Made by a program: the position numbers and the translations under genes. 64,000 bases of DNA, from assembly GCA_947179155.2 (NCBI GenBank), contig OX359283.1, positions 8,370,264 through 8,434,263 of the forward strand, in the 5' to 3' direction. The stretch comes from Hedera helix. Its lineage: Eukaryota > Streptophyta > Magnoliopsida > Apiales > Araliaceae. The notes under the pieces were generated by a model. The model saw only the letters and a list, made by a program, of their open reading frames with translations, was not told where the DNA came from and ran no database searches. Below, piece by piece: positions 34,101-45,666 of the stretch. Position 1 is the stretch's first letter. The number at the start of each line of letters is the position of its first letter.

Positions 34101-35652
34101 CTTCACCCCCTACTCTTTGGGTATCAACCACATGAGCCATATAACCTATGCAACCTTTTCTCAATAGCTTATTCGCTTGCATCATCGTTAGACAACGTGT
34201 TTGTCTTGGCGATTTACTCCCATAAAATACCACCTTTGACTTACTCGGAGTCCTCAGGTGTAAGCATTTCTTCTGGCAGTCAATCACAGCCCCGTGATTA
34301 GACAACCAATCCATTCCAAGAATTACGTCAAACTCTCCCAACCGTATCGGAATCAGATTCACACATAACTTATTTCCTCTTATTTCAACACAGCAATTCC
34401 TATGAATATAGTTTATGGGGATAATTTCTTTGTTGGCTACTTCTACATTCATAGGGTTTTCTAATTTCTCGCGGGGTAAATCTAATATCTTAGCAAATTC
34501 TTCAGAGATAAATGAACAGGTAGCACCCGAATCAAATAATATATAAGCATTGACATTATTGATCGGAAGAATACCTGACACTACGTCCTTTGATTCCATA
34601 GCATCTTGTACGGTCATATTGAATGTGCGTGCGGTTGGTTTATTCGGTTGGATGACTGGCCCCCCGATTGTTAATTTACTGTTGTTCCCTTTGTTTGCAC
34701 TACCTGCGTCTCCTTTCCTCTTTGGACAATCCTTCTTCACATGGTCTGGCGCACCACAATAAAAGCATCCGCCACTTTTCCCCTTAGGGCATTGTGGAGA
34801 AAAGTGACCAGGCTGTCCACAAGTAAAGCAAACTCCCTTACCTTTCATACATTCTCCTGTATGGTTCCTCCCGCATTTTTCACACTTATTTGCCTTCTTA
34901 GTTTCCCCTCCAAACTTACTTCCTTTGTTCTGGCTTTCACTCCATTTCCCCTTATTCTGATTGCTTCCTCCGCTTGCATCCCTAAGCCCATCGTGACTTT
35001 TCTTCTTCTTGTCTTGGTTGAATTTTACCAAGGCTTCATTTCCTCCTTCTGCGATAATCGCCCTTTCCAGAAGTGTTGCAAATGAGTCAATTCTCAGAAC
35101 AGCAACCCTGCTATACACCCATGGTTTTAAACCCTGCTCAAATCTTCGTGCCTTTCTGGCTTCGGTGTCCACTTGATGTGGAGCAAATCTGGCTAATTCA
35201 TTAAACTTTGAGGCGTACTCTGCAACTGACATATTTCCCTGTTTTAGATCTAAGAACTTCATCTCCATTCTGTTTTTCATGCTATCAGGGAAATAATTCT
35301 CGAAGAACAATTCCTTAAAACGTGCCCATAAAATAGTGCCCTCTCCAGCTCTTCCTTTGTTTGCTTTCCACCAGTAGTTTGCTTCACCTTTCAGCATAAA
35401 GGTGGCAAACGACGTCTTCTGTTCTTCGGCCACCCGTGCGACCTCGAACACCTTCTCCATTTCTTCAATCCAAGTCTGGGCCTCTATAGGATCTGTAGAC
35501 CCATGAAATTCCGGTGGTCCTACCAGTTTAAAATCCTTAAAATTTGCTAAGTGTGTCCCTGACTGGTTTGCAACTGGCGGTACCTCTGGCGGTACTACTG
35601 GTGGTGGTCTATTCTGCATCATTTCCATCATCATGGTTGCGAAAGCCCTCAT
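31195..35652 (-). CDS. Gag-Pol polyprotein of copy A, uninterrupted (1485 aa)
   Basis: One open frame carries everything. The Gag domain spans about aa 35-200. Three cysteine knuckles follow (about aa 257-268, 275-288, 296-309). The aspartic protease has DSGA at 374-377, the RT FIDD near 707, RNase H YSDAS near 857. The integrase has a zinc-binding HHCC region near 1075-1115 and a catalytic core with MDFVVGLP (about 1139), SDRDP (about 1201) and the QSERT glutamate (about 1235). The C-terminal VLWRNHAVEEATWE (about 1460) matches the divergent group-II chromodomain of plant chromoviruses. Length is usual for Tekay. A more typical basic Gag start (ATG at 35726-35724) is out of frame and hits TAG at 35693-35691, so the product probably lacks its normal N-terminus. 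No stop or catalytic change is visible otherwise. Confidence 0.93.
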   Translation of the reverse strand: MRAFATMMMEMMQNRPPPVVPPEVPPVANQSGTHLANFKDFKLVGPPEFHGSTDPIEAQTWIEEMEKVFEVARVAEEQKTSFATFMLKGEANYWWKANKGRAGEGTILWARFKELFFENYFPDSMKNRMEMKFLDLKQGNMSVAEYASKFNELARFAPHQVDTEARKARRFEQGLKPWVYSRVAVLRIDSFATLLERAIIAEGGNEALVKFNQDKKKKSHDGLRDASGGSNQNKGKWSESQNKGSKFGGETKKANKCEKCGRNHTGECMKGKGVCFTCGQPGHFSPQCPKGKSGGCFYCGAPDHVKKDCPKRKGDAGSANKGNNSKLTIGGPVIQPNKPTARTFNMTVQDAMESKDVVSGILPINNVNAYILFDSGATCSFISEEFAKILDLPREKLENPMNVEVANKEIIPINYIHRNCCVEIRGNKLCVNLIPIRLGEFDVILGMDWLSNHGAVIDCQKKCLHLRTPSKSKVVFYGSKSPRQTRCLTMMQANKLLRKGCIGYMAHVVDTQRVGGEVGQIPVVREFVDVFPEELSGLPPDREIEFVIDLVPGTAPISKAPYRMAPVEMKELMIQLQELLDKVYIRPSVSPWGAPVLFVKKKDGSLRLCIDYRELNKVTIKNRYPLPRIDDLFDQLKGAKYFSKIDLRTGYHQLKVRTEDVPKTAFRTRYGHFEFLVMSFGLTNAPAAFMDMMNRVFKQYMDKFVVVFIDDILVYSKTEEEHVEYLRIVLETLRKEKLYAKFSKCEFWLQRVQFLGHVIDKDGISVDPTKVEAVINWEQPKTPTEVRSFLGLAGYYWRFIQDFSKIVSPLTNLTRKMVKFVWTEKCETSFMELKKRLSEAPVLSLPDDTGGFVVYSDASHKGLGCVLMQHGKVIAYASRQLKDYEKGYPTHDLELAAVVFALKIWRHYLYGEKCEIYTDHKSLKYIFTQKELNMRQRRWLELIKDYDCEILYHPGKANVVADALSRKGREKLMMLTTQDELIREMEKLELEVKHPKDSDEKLFAVAASPTMLDRVKEAQEIDEQCVSIKRRLSEGEELKYKIDNTGLLRFEGRIWIPLVPELKEEILQESHSTRYSIHPGSTKMYQDLRQHFWWPNMKREVAECVSRCLTCQRVKAEHQRPSGLLQPLEIPEWKWEHITMDFVVGLPATQKGYDAIWVVVDHLTKSAHFLPIKIKYSLEQLAKLYVKEIVSRHGVPVSIVSDRDPHFTSKFWKGLQERLGTQLRLSSAYHPQTDGQSERTIQTLEDMLRACVMDLKGSWDDHLPLVEFAYNNSYHASIGMPPYEALYGRKCRTPLCWDEVGERRLLGPELVQQTVDTIRIIRARLVAAQDRQKKYADLHRQKRDFEVGGFVFLKVSPWKGKIRFGKKGKLSLRFIGPFEILKRIGEVAYEVALPPELEHVHNVFHVSVLRPYKSEYKHVISYEPIQVERDLSYEETPIQILDRKEQTLRNKVIHSVKVLWRNHAVEEATWELEEEMKKNYPHLFE

Positions 35653-36114
35653 TGGGTCTTCCTCCCTCTCAACATTATTTCCGACTTCATCTACACGTCA
35701 ATTCGGGGTACACGTCTTGGCGGCATTCTCTGTTATTAAACAGAACCTTACATTTATCATTTTGTATATTTTATGAAATTTTACTGATGTTAAAAAAAAT
35801 TTAAAATATCCCAATCAAACACATTTGATTTAAACAAACATAACTGCATTTATATTCATATACCACTGTTTAATACATCACGTAACAACCTGTGGCATAC
35901 TGCTATAAATGCTCATGCATCATCTAGCTGATATTTATCCCCTAAAGAACAAAAGTGGGGATTTAAACCATCCTACCCTTCTAACGAAACAAAAGTCAGG
36001 GTCTAATACTATCCCAAGCAAAAGTAATGGGATTTACAACATACCACTGTCCCTACTATCAACAAAAAGTGGGATCTAAACTGCATCTATTCACAATCAT
36101 AGTGCTAATAGAAT
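35653..36114 (-). other. Spacer between pre-gag ORF and gag, with out-of-frame Gag start
   Basis: Contains the ATG at 35726-35724, which opens an 11-codon frame (MPPRR...) ending at TAG 35693-35691. The long gag frame is already open just downstream, so a small indel separates the two. The rest is AT-rich with no gene seen. Confidence 0.6.
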
Positions 36115-36903
36115 TTACAATCCCCTGAGGATAGCATCCTCATGCTCCTGCCTGGCTATCATATCTGCTACGTGGCGACTGATTGTGCGCCTGTGGAGAT
36201 CCTCCTCCCTAGGATACCTTCGGATCCTATGCCTCATCCTATGAAAGGCAGTGTCAAACACAAAGTTCAAACGATCAAACCTAACTGCACGAGTTTGAAC
36301 TTCCCTCTCAAGTTCGTCCACCATCATGGTAGCTCTATCCAATGTTTCCTCGACACGGATTCTCTCTGCAACCTCTAGGTTAAAGTTGGCCTTCAAGGCC
36401 TCATGTTCCACCTGAAGCTCTGCCAGACTCAGCTTCACCTGATCACGCTCCTCTTTCAGTTCAGTTACCTCCCCGGATAGCTGATAAGCCACACTCTTAT
36501 AACCATCTTCTAATTCCTGATGGATCTGATTTTGTTCCTCAAGATGCTGAATTCTACCCTCAAGATCTTCATTCTTAGTGGTCAGCTCTTCTATGATGTC
36601 ATTCGCAGTCGTGCCCATGCCATCTACATATTCAGCTGACTCCTCAGGTGACGTATTGTCATAATACTGCACCTCCTCATCCGAATCCTCATCGACAGTC
36701 TGGTACTCTTCTGAGTCATCCTCACTCCGTGGCCTCATTACCCCACCTCTAACTGGTTCCTCAATATCATCCACGTGATCCTCCTCGGGATCCTCCTCAG
36801 GTGCAACTACCGCAGGCTCTACTGTAGGCTGCTCGATATGGACAATATGTTTATCCACAACAGTATCCTCTGCTACGTGACTCGGCTCCCCAATCTCTGC
36901 CAT
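36115..36903 (-). CDS. Pre-gag acidic coiled-coil protein, copy A (262 aa)
   Basis: I do not recognise a named family. Start at 36903 is chosen because the ATG directly follows TGACTGTAG, an acceptor-like site, and because the upstream extension of the frame loses its ATG in copy B. Residues 1-95 are strongly acidic (runs such as EEDPEEDHVDDIEEP). Residues about 101-210 form a heptad-rich coiled coil. Residues 220-262 are basic then mixed (HRMRHRIRRYPREEDLHRR). No membrane segment, zinc site or enzyme motif is seen. It lies between the primer site and gag, so it is part of the element, and its translation is identical in copy B. A role in RNA binding, particle assembly or silencing evasion is only a guess. 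Confidence 0.82.
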   Translation of the reverse strand: MAEIGEPSHVAEDTVVDKHIVHIEQPTVEPAVVAPEEDPEEDHVDDIEEPVRGGVMRPRSEDDSEEYQTVDEDSDEEVQYYDNTSPEESAEYVDGMGTTANDIIEELTTKNEDLEGRIQHLEEQNQIHQELEDGYKSVAYQLSGEVTELKEERDQVKLSLAELQVEHEALKANFNLEVAERIRVEETLDRATMMVDELEREVQTRAVRFDRLNFVFDTAFHRMRHRIRRYPREEDLHRRTISRHVADMIARQEHEDAILRGL

Positions 36904-37144
36904 CCTACAGTCACAATAGGGAAAACAAAATAACAGCATGTCAGTACAACAATAAAATATATTCATTGATGAAATGAAAAGATATTTTATCATGTACAAC
37001 TCGGCTCGATGGATCTCCACAATCCACCTCCAAACAAAAGTAACTCCAATGAATCTCCTTGATTTATTTCCTAGCGCACTCGATATGAGCATAATACTAA
37101 GGTTATAACCTAGGTTTCGCAGATCTTAAAGTTTATAACCTACA
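36904..37144 (-). other. Leader between primer site and pre-gag ORF, copy A
   Basis: About 240 bases. Downstream end TTTTGTTTTCCC ... GACTGTAG resembles a 3' splice site directly before the ORF. GT candidates lie near the primer site (CTAG|GTTATA). Confidence 0.4.
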
Positions 37145-37156
37145 GCTCTGATACCA
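37145..37156 (-). other. Primer-binding site of copy A (tRNA-iMet)
   Basis: On the - strand TGGTATCAGAGC, three bases after the end of LTR-B. Confidence 0.93.
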
Positions 37157-37159
37157 ACC

Positions 37160-40100
37160 TGTGACGCCCCCAAAATTCGGGTACTAGTACCTCGAATTCA
37201 GTGCTCACGCAAAATACATCCAATATCTGCTAAACAACATTTAATACTAGTACGAAAAATGTAAATAAACATATGTTGTTTATTACCAAAGCTTTCTAGT
37301 CCCAAGGTCTACAACCTTTACTAAATACATCACAAACTACCAAAAGGTTACCAAAGGTTTGTGTTATATCGCATCATACATGTACTACAAAAATATGAAA
37401 CAGGCAAACTGCTATCCAGCTTAATCAAGAATTCATCTTTCCTTTGCCTTTGTCCTTACTCGAGCCTTCAGGTTTGACTGCAATTATTTTCATGATATAG
37501 CAAGGGTGAGTAACTAGCTTGCTCAGCAAGTTTTAAATGAACAATATAATATATCATGAATGAATCGAAATAATAATCGAGTTGTTTTAATAATGTAGGC
37601 TCAATGATAAAACAGAATAACATGATCAGTACTCAAATGAATAATTGAAGAGTTGATTAATAACTGAACAATGTAATCAAGACTTAGATGAAACAATGAA
37701 GACTTGATTATTGATTTCTGAGTGGTCCAATAGACCATGAACGCCAAGGCAACATCAGTCATTTGACTGACCCTTTTATATCCGTCAGTTGTACCCGAGG
37801 GGATCAGCCTCTAGTACACCATGTGTATGCATAACATTAAACTCTGACTGTATCGGATGACCGACACTTATATTCTCCCCAATTTAGGGTTTGTTCTCTC
37901 AGTACAAGAATCCTTACCAACTACTAGTTTGGATAGCTTTTATGTTAATATTCAATGTCTAGCTGAATCAATTAGCATAGACTATTTCTTAAACAGTTCA
38001 TGAATGCAAGAACTTTAAATATATGACAGTTCGATAATAGAACTTGAATCCAGCATGCACTATGTGCGAATGTCAAAGGTAATATCGATGTGGAATAATC
38101 TTGTAATAATTAAACCACCTAAAATATAATTTGAAAGTGTAACTCTAGTTTGAGTTAGGGAACTTGCAATAAATATAATTCGAAAACTTTCACAATATAG
38201 AGTTGTGTAAGGTTAAGGAACTTGCCTGGTGCGCGAATTACGTCTACTTCGCTTAATCTAAACTTTCCTTGAAGACCTAACATTGAAAATGTTGGCCTAA
38301 TAGTTAGAACAACACATAATCGCTTCACTTAAGTATTTAAGTTTACTATCATATAAACACCTTGGAGTATCATACAATTCCACATCATATATCCTCAATA
38401 AAATATTCACCGAACTAAGGTTAATGATTTAATTATCTCATACCATTTAAACCCCTAAACAACCTATCATAAATGCTTGGTTGTTCCAAATAATTTCCTT
38501 GACTCCCTTATTTATCATTTAATAAATAAATAATTACATGATAACCTCAACTATTCAATAATAGTTAATTATTATTAATTACCTTATTTATTATTTAATA
38601 AAATAATAAATAATTAACTAATTAGTTTCAATTTCATTTAATTATTATTAATTAAATAACAATTTGTTAATTATCCTTACCTATTATAGGTTAAATAATA
38701 GGCAATTACCTTATTTTATCTTATCTTTCTTTAATTATTATTTCATCCAATAATAATTAATTAATTAATTACCTTTATTACTCTTTAATCATTATTTAAT
38801 GTTAAACAATGATTTAATACCTTTACTTATTATTCAATCCCCATTAAATAATAAATATTCACTTTATTGACTTCAACTCTTCTTAAATTATTATTTAACG
38901 TTAGTCAAATAATAATTAATTAATTGTATTTATCTCTCTTTTAATCATCATTTAATATTGATCAATTATCTTTACTTATTATTTAATATATAATTAACTA
39001 TTTTAGTTTACTATTCACAGTTCACTACTGGCATTATATTGCACCTACATCATTCTGTCGTCGAGTGCAGGTCGTAGAGTCAAAATCGTAGAGTGAGGTC
39101 GTAGAGTCAAAATCGTAGAGTCAAAATCGTAGAGTCAAGTCGTAGAGTTAAAATCGTAGAGTCATAATCGTAGAGTCAAAATCGTAGAGTCAAGTCGTAG
39201 AGTCAAAATCGTAGAGTCAAGTCGTAGAGTCAAATTCGTAGAGTCAAAATCGTAGAGTCAAGTCGTAGAGTTAAAATTTAAGCAGGAGTTTTCCAGATTT
39301 TCTGCTTCTTAGTGCATCCGGATGTACTTTGGTTCAAACATTTTTAGAATGAGCTATACACCTCAAAATCATGCACGGTCGGATCTTATGGACTCATACC
39401 TTGATCCTTTACCCCATAGTATTTTTCAAATAATTTTTCAGAAGCATTGAATACCGAAATTATCAAGCTACTCTCAACAATGCTATAAAATGGACTGTTT
39501 TGGTAGAAAAATCATGACTAAAAGTATACACCATAACTTTTGGTGATTCAAATTGGGTTTTCTTCTAAACTCATAGGTCTGTCCAGGAAAAATAATAACC
39601 ATCCCAAACAAGTTGAAGGGCTTAGAGATATAAGGCCTTAAACCACACTAACTCACACAGTTTTTCCGAAATAGGTGGTTTTATGCACTCTTTCAATTTT
39701 AACCACGTAGATGTGCATAATAACACATGATAAGCTTATTGAAACATACATTTACTACTCTAGCATGAATATGATCACTTAGAGCTCTTAATCTAGCTTC
39801 CTACCATAAAAAGCACAAAGCATGGCCATGGAAGCATAAAACTGAAACTTTGAGATGTTTACTACCTTTGTGATCTAATGGCTGGCCTTCTCTTCCTCCC
39901 GAAGTATGTGACAAAGGTATCGGACATCCAAGAGCCTTCCTTGAGCTTCCTATATCAAACACTCAAGAGTCACTTTGTTATTTTCCTTTTTCTCACTATT
40001 TTTGCTTCTTTGCTCTCTGTTTTCTCTCTCTGCAAATGGACGGGAAGAAGAAATAATGGCTGGTATAAGAAATATACTATCCCAAGCTTTAGACAAAACT

Positions 40101-40693
40101 CTGATACATGGACTTTATAGCCTCCCCTATGCCTGACTTGCTTCCTTCTTTTGCCAACAAGCTGCTGCTTTCTTGAGCCAAGAGCTCCTACGCATGCTCT
40201 GCTCCTGAAACTTCGTCCCAAAATAGGTGTCACTCCTAATTTTCTACCGGGTTATGTTTTGCTGCTTGGGCTGGGTTACTACTTGCTTAGTTAATTAGAC
40301 AATTGGTTTGTGGCCCAATTGAATGGTTAATTAGCAACTAGACTTGGGGTTGATGCAATTTAAATACTTGGGCCAATTTAAAATACCCATTACCATTAAT
40401 TACTAATTTTATTAATTAATTTATATATAATCCAATTAGACTTGCTATATTCAATTTAATTGGATTTTTAATTAATCTAAGATCTTATCAATTTATTGAT
40501 ATTAATATTCTTAGATTAGTCCACTAATTTAATTATCCCATTAGTTGGACTCCCTTTAATTTAATCCAAATATATTACTAATTTACTAATTTAATCGCAT
40601 CGAGATTTAAATTAGTTCATAGAATATTCATTACATAAATAAATAAATTCATAATTTATTTAAAATGAAATTTAAAATTTTGCGGACATTACA
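37160..40693 (-). repeat. LTR-B (3534 bp), shared by copies A and B
   Basis: Serves as 5' LTR of copy A and 3' LTR of copy B. Same modules as LTR-A. It shares several single-base differences with LTR-C against LTR-A. One base of the conserved hairpin stem is changed (37508-37524 reads GAGTAA). The acceptor-like and donor-like sites are intact. Confidence 0.93.
39072..39276 (-). repeat. TCGTAGAGT minisatellite, 15 units (LTR-B)
   Basis: Same 13-14-bp units as LTR-A, with an extra block that includes a TCGTAGAGTGAGG variant. Confidence 0.93.
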
Positions 40694-40746
40694 TTCTCCC
40701 CCCCCCCCCCGTATAAGAATTCCGTCCCCGGAATTACTTCATAAGG

Positions 40747-43700
40747 TCACTCAAAAAGGTGCGGATAATTCTTTTTCATCTCTTCTTCTAATTCCCACGT
40801 AGCTTCCTCAACTGCGTGGTTCCTCCAGAGTACCTTGACTGAATGTATAACTTTATTCCTTAGCGTTTGTTCCTTCCTATCGAGTATCTGAATAGGAGTT
40901 TCCTCGTAGGATAAGTCCCTTTCGACTTGAATCGGCTCATAGGATATGACGTGCTTATATTCCGATTTATATGGCCGCAACACTGAAACATGAAACACAT
41001 TGTGAACGTGCTCCAGTTCAGGAGGTAAGGCTACCTCGTACGCCACTTCACCTATCCGCTTTAGAATCTCAAATGGCCCTATGAACCTCGGGCTCAATTT
41101 TCCTTTCTTGCCAAACCTGATCTTCCCTTTTCAGGGAGATACCTTCAAAAATACGAAGCCGCCAACTTCAAAATCTCTCTTTTGACGATGCAAATCGGCA
41201 TACTTCTTCTGTCGATCCTGAGCTGCTACTAATCGAGCTCTTATTATCCTAATAGTATCCACGGTCTGTTGTACCAACTCCGGTCCTAGCAGTCTCCGTT
41301 CACCCACTTCGTCCCAACACAATGGTGTTCGACATTTCCTTCCGTATAGCGCTTCGTATGGCGGCATGCCAATACTAGCGTGATAGCTGTTATTATATGC
41401 GAACTCCACTAATGGCAAGTGGTCATCCCAACTGCCTTTGAGATCCATCACACATGCTCTAAGCATATCCTCTAATGTTTGTATTGTCCTTTCGCTCTGT
41501 CCATCGGTTTGAGGATGATAGGCCGAGCTCAACCTCAGTTGTGTTCCTAATCTTTCTTGCAATCCTTTCCAAAATTTTGACGTGAAGTGCGGATCTCTAT
41601 CAGAGACGATAGATACCGGTACTCCATGTCGTGACACTATCTCCTTCACATACAGCTTTGCCAACTGTTCCAGACTATATTTGATCTTAATTGGTAGAAA
41701 GTGTGCGGACTTCGTCAAATGGTCCACAACCACCCAAATCGCATCATAACCTTTCTGCGTAGCTGGAAGTCCAACCACGAAATCCATCGTGATATGCTCC
41801 CATTTCCATTCCGGAATTTCTAATGGTTGTAGCAGTCCACTTGGTCTTTGGTGTTCTGCTTTAACTCTCTGACATGTTAAACATCTGCTAACACACTCAG
41901 CCACTTCTCTCTTCATGTTCGGCCACCAGAAGTGTTGCCGCAAATCCTGATACATTTTCGTACTACCAGGATGAATTGAATACCTTGTGCTATGAGATTC
42001 TTGCAAAATCTCTTCTTTCAATTTCGGGACTAGCGGTATCCAGATCCTTCCTTCAAACCTTAGTAATCCTGTGTTATCAATCTTGTACTTCAGTTCCTCC
42101 CCTTCAGATAAACGCCTCTTGATACTGACACATTGTTCATCTATCTCTTGAGCCTCCTTTACCCTGTCTAGCAGGGTCGGACTTGCTGCCACTGCGAACA
42201 GCTTTTCATCCGAATCCTTCGGATGCTTTACTTCTAATTCTAGCTTTTCCATTTCTCTTATTAGTTCATCTTGAGTAGTTAACATCATCAACTTCTCTCT
42301 ACCTTTCCTGCTTAAAGCATCAGCTACTACATTTGCTTTTCCTGGATGGTATAGAATCTCACAATCATAGTCCTTGATCAATTCCAACCATCGCCTCTGT
42401 CTCATGTTTAGCTCCTTTTGAGTGAAGATATACTTCAGACTTTTATGGTCTGTGTATATTTCACACTTCTCCCCATATAGGTAGTGCCTCCAAATCTTTA
42501 GCGCGAACACTACAGCTGCTAACTCCAGGTCGTGAGTTGGATACCCCTTCTCATAGTCCTTTAGCTGTCTTGACGCGTACGCAATGACCTTTCCGTGTTG
42601 CATTAGTACACAACCAAGTCCCTTGTGAGACGCGTCACTATATACCACAAATCCCCCTGTATCATCTGGTAATGACAATACGGGTGCTTCACTAAGCCTC
42701 TTCTTCAGCTCCATAAAACTTGTTTCGCATTTTTCCGTCCATACGAATTTAACCATTTTCCTTGTCAAGTTGGTTAGCGGTGACACTATTTTGGAAAAAT
42801 CCTGAATGAACCTCCAATAGTAACCCGCCAAACCAAGAAAACTTCTGACTTCTGTTGGTGTCTTCGGCTGCTCCCAGTTTATAACCGCCTCTACCTTTGC
42901 TGGATCTACCGAAATTCCGTCCTTATCAATCACGTGCCCTAGAAACTGTACCCTTTGCAACCAAAATTCACATTTTGAGAACTTTGCATACAACTTCTCC
43001 TTCCTTAATGTCTCCAACACTATTCTTAAGTATTCGACGTGTTCCTCCTCAGTCTTCGAGTATACCAGAATATCGTCGATAAATACTACAACAAATTTGT
43101 CCAAGTACTGCTTGAACACCCTGTTAATCATATCCATAAATGCTGCTGGCGCATTTGTTAGTCCGAATGACATCACCAAAAACTCAAAGTGCCCGTATCG
43201 AGTTCTGAATGCTGTCTTCGGCACATCTTCTGTCCTTACCTTCAATTGGTGATAACCGGTCCTCAAGTCTATCTTTGAAAAGTACTTCGCTCCCTTAAGC
43301 TGATCAAATAGATCGTCAATCCTAGGTAGCGGGTATCTGTTCTTAATCGTAACTTTGTTCAACTCTCGGTAGTCGATGCAAAGCCTTAGGGATCCATCCT
43401 TCTTCTTTACAAATAATACTGGTGCTCCCCACGGAGACACACTTGGCCTAATATAAACCTTATCTAGTAATTCTTGTAGTTGTATCATTAATTCCTTCAT
43501 CTCCACTGGCGCCATTCTATATGGTGCTTTCGAAATTGGTGCGGTCCCTGGCACTAAGTCGATTACGAACTCAATTTCCCTATCGGGTGGCAAACCCGAC
43601 AATTCCTCTGGGAAGACATCGGCGAATTCCCTTACCACAGGTATCTGTCCCACTTCACCCCCTACTCTTTGGGTATCAACCACATGAGCCATATAACCTA

Positions 43701-45204
43701 TGCAACCTTTTCTCAATAGCTTATTCGCTTGCATCATCGTTAGACAACGTGTTTGTCTTGGCGATTTACTCCCATAAAATACCACCTTTGACTTACTCGG
43801 AGTCCTCAGGTGTAAGCATTTCTTCTGGCAGTCAATCACAGCCCCGTGATTAGACAACCAATCCATTCCAAGAATTACGTCAAACTCTCCCAACCGTATC
43901 GGAATCAGATTCACACATAACTTATTTCCTCTTATTTCAACACAGCAATTCCTATGAATATAGTTTACGGGGATAATTTCTTTGTTGGCTACTTCTACAT
44001 TCATAGGGTTTTCTAATTTCTCGCGGGGTAAATCTAATATCTTAGCAAATTCTTCAGAGATAAATGAACAGGTAGCACCCGAATCAAATAATATATAAGC
44101 ATTGACATTATTGATCGGAAGAATACCTGACACTACGTCCTTTGATTCCATAGCATCTTGTACGGTCATATTGAATGTGCGTGCGGTTGGTTTATTCGGT
44201 TGGATGACTGGCCCCCCGATTGTTAATTTACTGTTGTTCCCTTTGTTTGCACTACCTGCGTCTCCTTTCCTCTTTGGACAATCCTTCTTCACATGGTCTG
44301 GCGCACCACAATAAAAGCATCCGCCACTTTTCCCCTTAGGGCATTGTGGAGAAAAGTGACCAGGCTGTCCACAAGTAAAGCAAACTCCCTTACCTTTCAT
44401 ACATTCTCCTGTATGGTTCCTCCCGCATTTTTCACACTTATTTGCCTTCTTAGTTTCCCCTCCAAACTTACTTCCTTTGTTCTGGCTTTCACTCCATTTC
44501 CCCTTATTCTGATTGCTTCCTCCGCTTGCATCCCTAAGCCCATCGTGACTTTTCTTCTTCTTGTCTTGGTTGAATTTTACCAAGGCTTCATTTCCTCCTT
44601 CTGCGATAATCGCCCTTTCCAGAAGTGTTGCAAATGAGTCAATTCTCAGAACAGCAACCCTGCTATACACCCATGGTTTTAAACCCTGCTCAAATCTTCG
44701 TGCCTTTCTGGCTTCGGTGTCCACTTGATGTGGAGCAAATCTGGCTAATTCATTAAACTTTGAGGCGTACTCTGCAACTGACATATTTCCCTGTTTTAGA
44801 TCTAAGAACTTCATCTCCATTCTGTTTTTCATGCTATCAGGGAAATAATTCTCGAAGAACAATTCCTTAAAACGTGCCCATAAAATAGTGCCCTCTCCAG
44901 CTCTTCCTTTGTTTGCTTTCCACCAGTAGTTTGCTTCACCTTTCAGCATAAAGGTGGCAAACGACGTCTTCTGTTCTTCGGCCACCCGTGCGACCTCGAA
45001 CACCTTCTCCATTTCTTCAATCCAAGTCTGGGCCTCTATAGGATCTGTAGACCCATGAAATTCCGGTGGTCCTACCAGTTTAAAATCCTTAAAATTTGCT
45101 AAGTGTGTCCCTGACTGGTTTGCAACTGGCGGTACCTCTGGCGGTACTACTGGTGGTGGTCTATTCTGCATCATTTCCATCATCATGGTTGCGAAAGCCC
45201 TCAT
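40747..45204 (-). pseudogene. Gag-Pol of copy B with one nonsense codon
   Basis: Same length and domain order as copy A (Gag, three knuckles, protease, RT, RNase H, integrase, chromodomain-like tail) and nearly identical in translation. A single TGG-to-TGA change (41131-41133 on the + strand reads TCA) truncates the protein after 1357 codons, just past the integrase core. The chromodomain-like tail is left as a separate frame at 40747-41097. The out-of-frame Gag start seen in copy A is also present. The catalytic core would still be made, but targeting by the tail would be lost. Confidence 0.92.
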
Positions 45205-45666
45205 TGGGTCTTCCTCCCTCTCAACATTATTTCCGACTTCATCTACACGTCAATTCGGGGTACACGTCTTGGCGGCATTCTCTGTTATTAAACAGAACCT
45301 TACATTTATCATTTTGTATATTTTATGAAATTTTACTGATGTTAAAAAAAATTTAAAATATCCCAATCAAACACATTTGATTTAAACAAACATAACTGCA
45401 TTTATATTTATATACCACTGTTTAATACATCACGTAACAACCTGTGGCATACTGCTATAAATGCTCATGCATCATCTAGCTGATATTTATCCCCTAAAGA
45501 ACAAAAGTGGGGATTTAAACCATCCTACCCTTCTAACGAAACAAAAGTCAGGGTCTAATACTATCCCAAGCAAAAGTAATGGGATTTACAACATACCACT
45601 GTCCCTACTATCAACAAAAAGTGGGAACTAAACTGCATCTATTCACAATCATAGTGCTAATAGAAT

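Noticed and set aside
33345..35085. Several + strand frames opposite gag-pol of copy A (also 42897-44637 opposite copy B)
   Set aside because: Antisense shadows of the gag-pol frame.
36142..36378. 78-codon + strand frame (also at 45694-45930)
   Set aside because: Antisense shadow of the pre-gag coiled-coil ORF.
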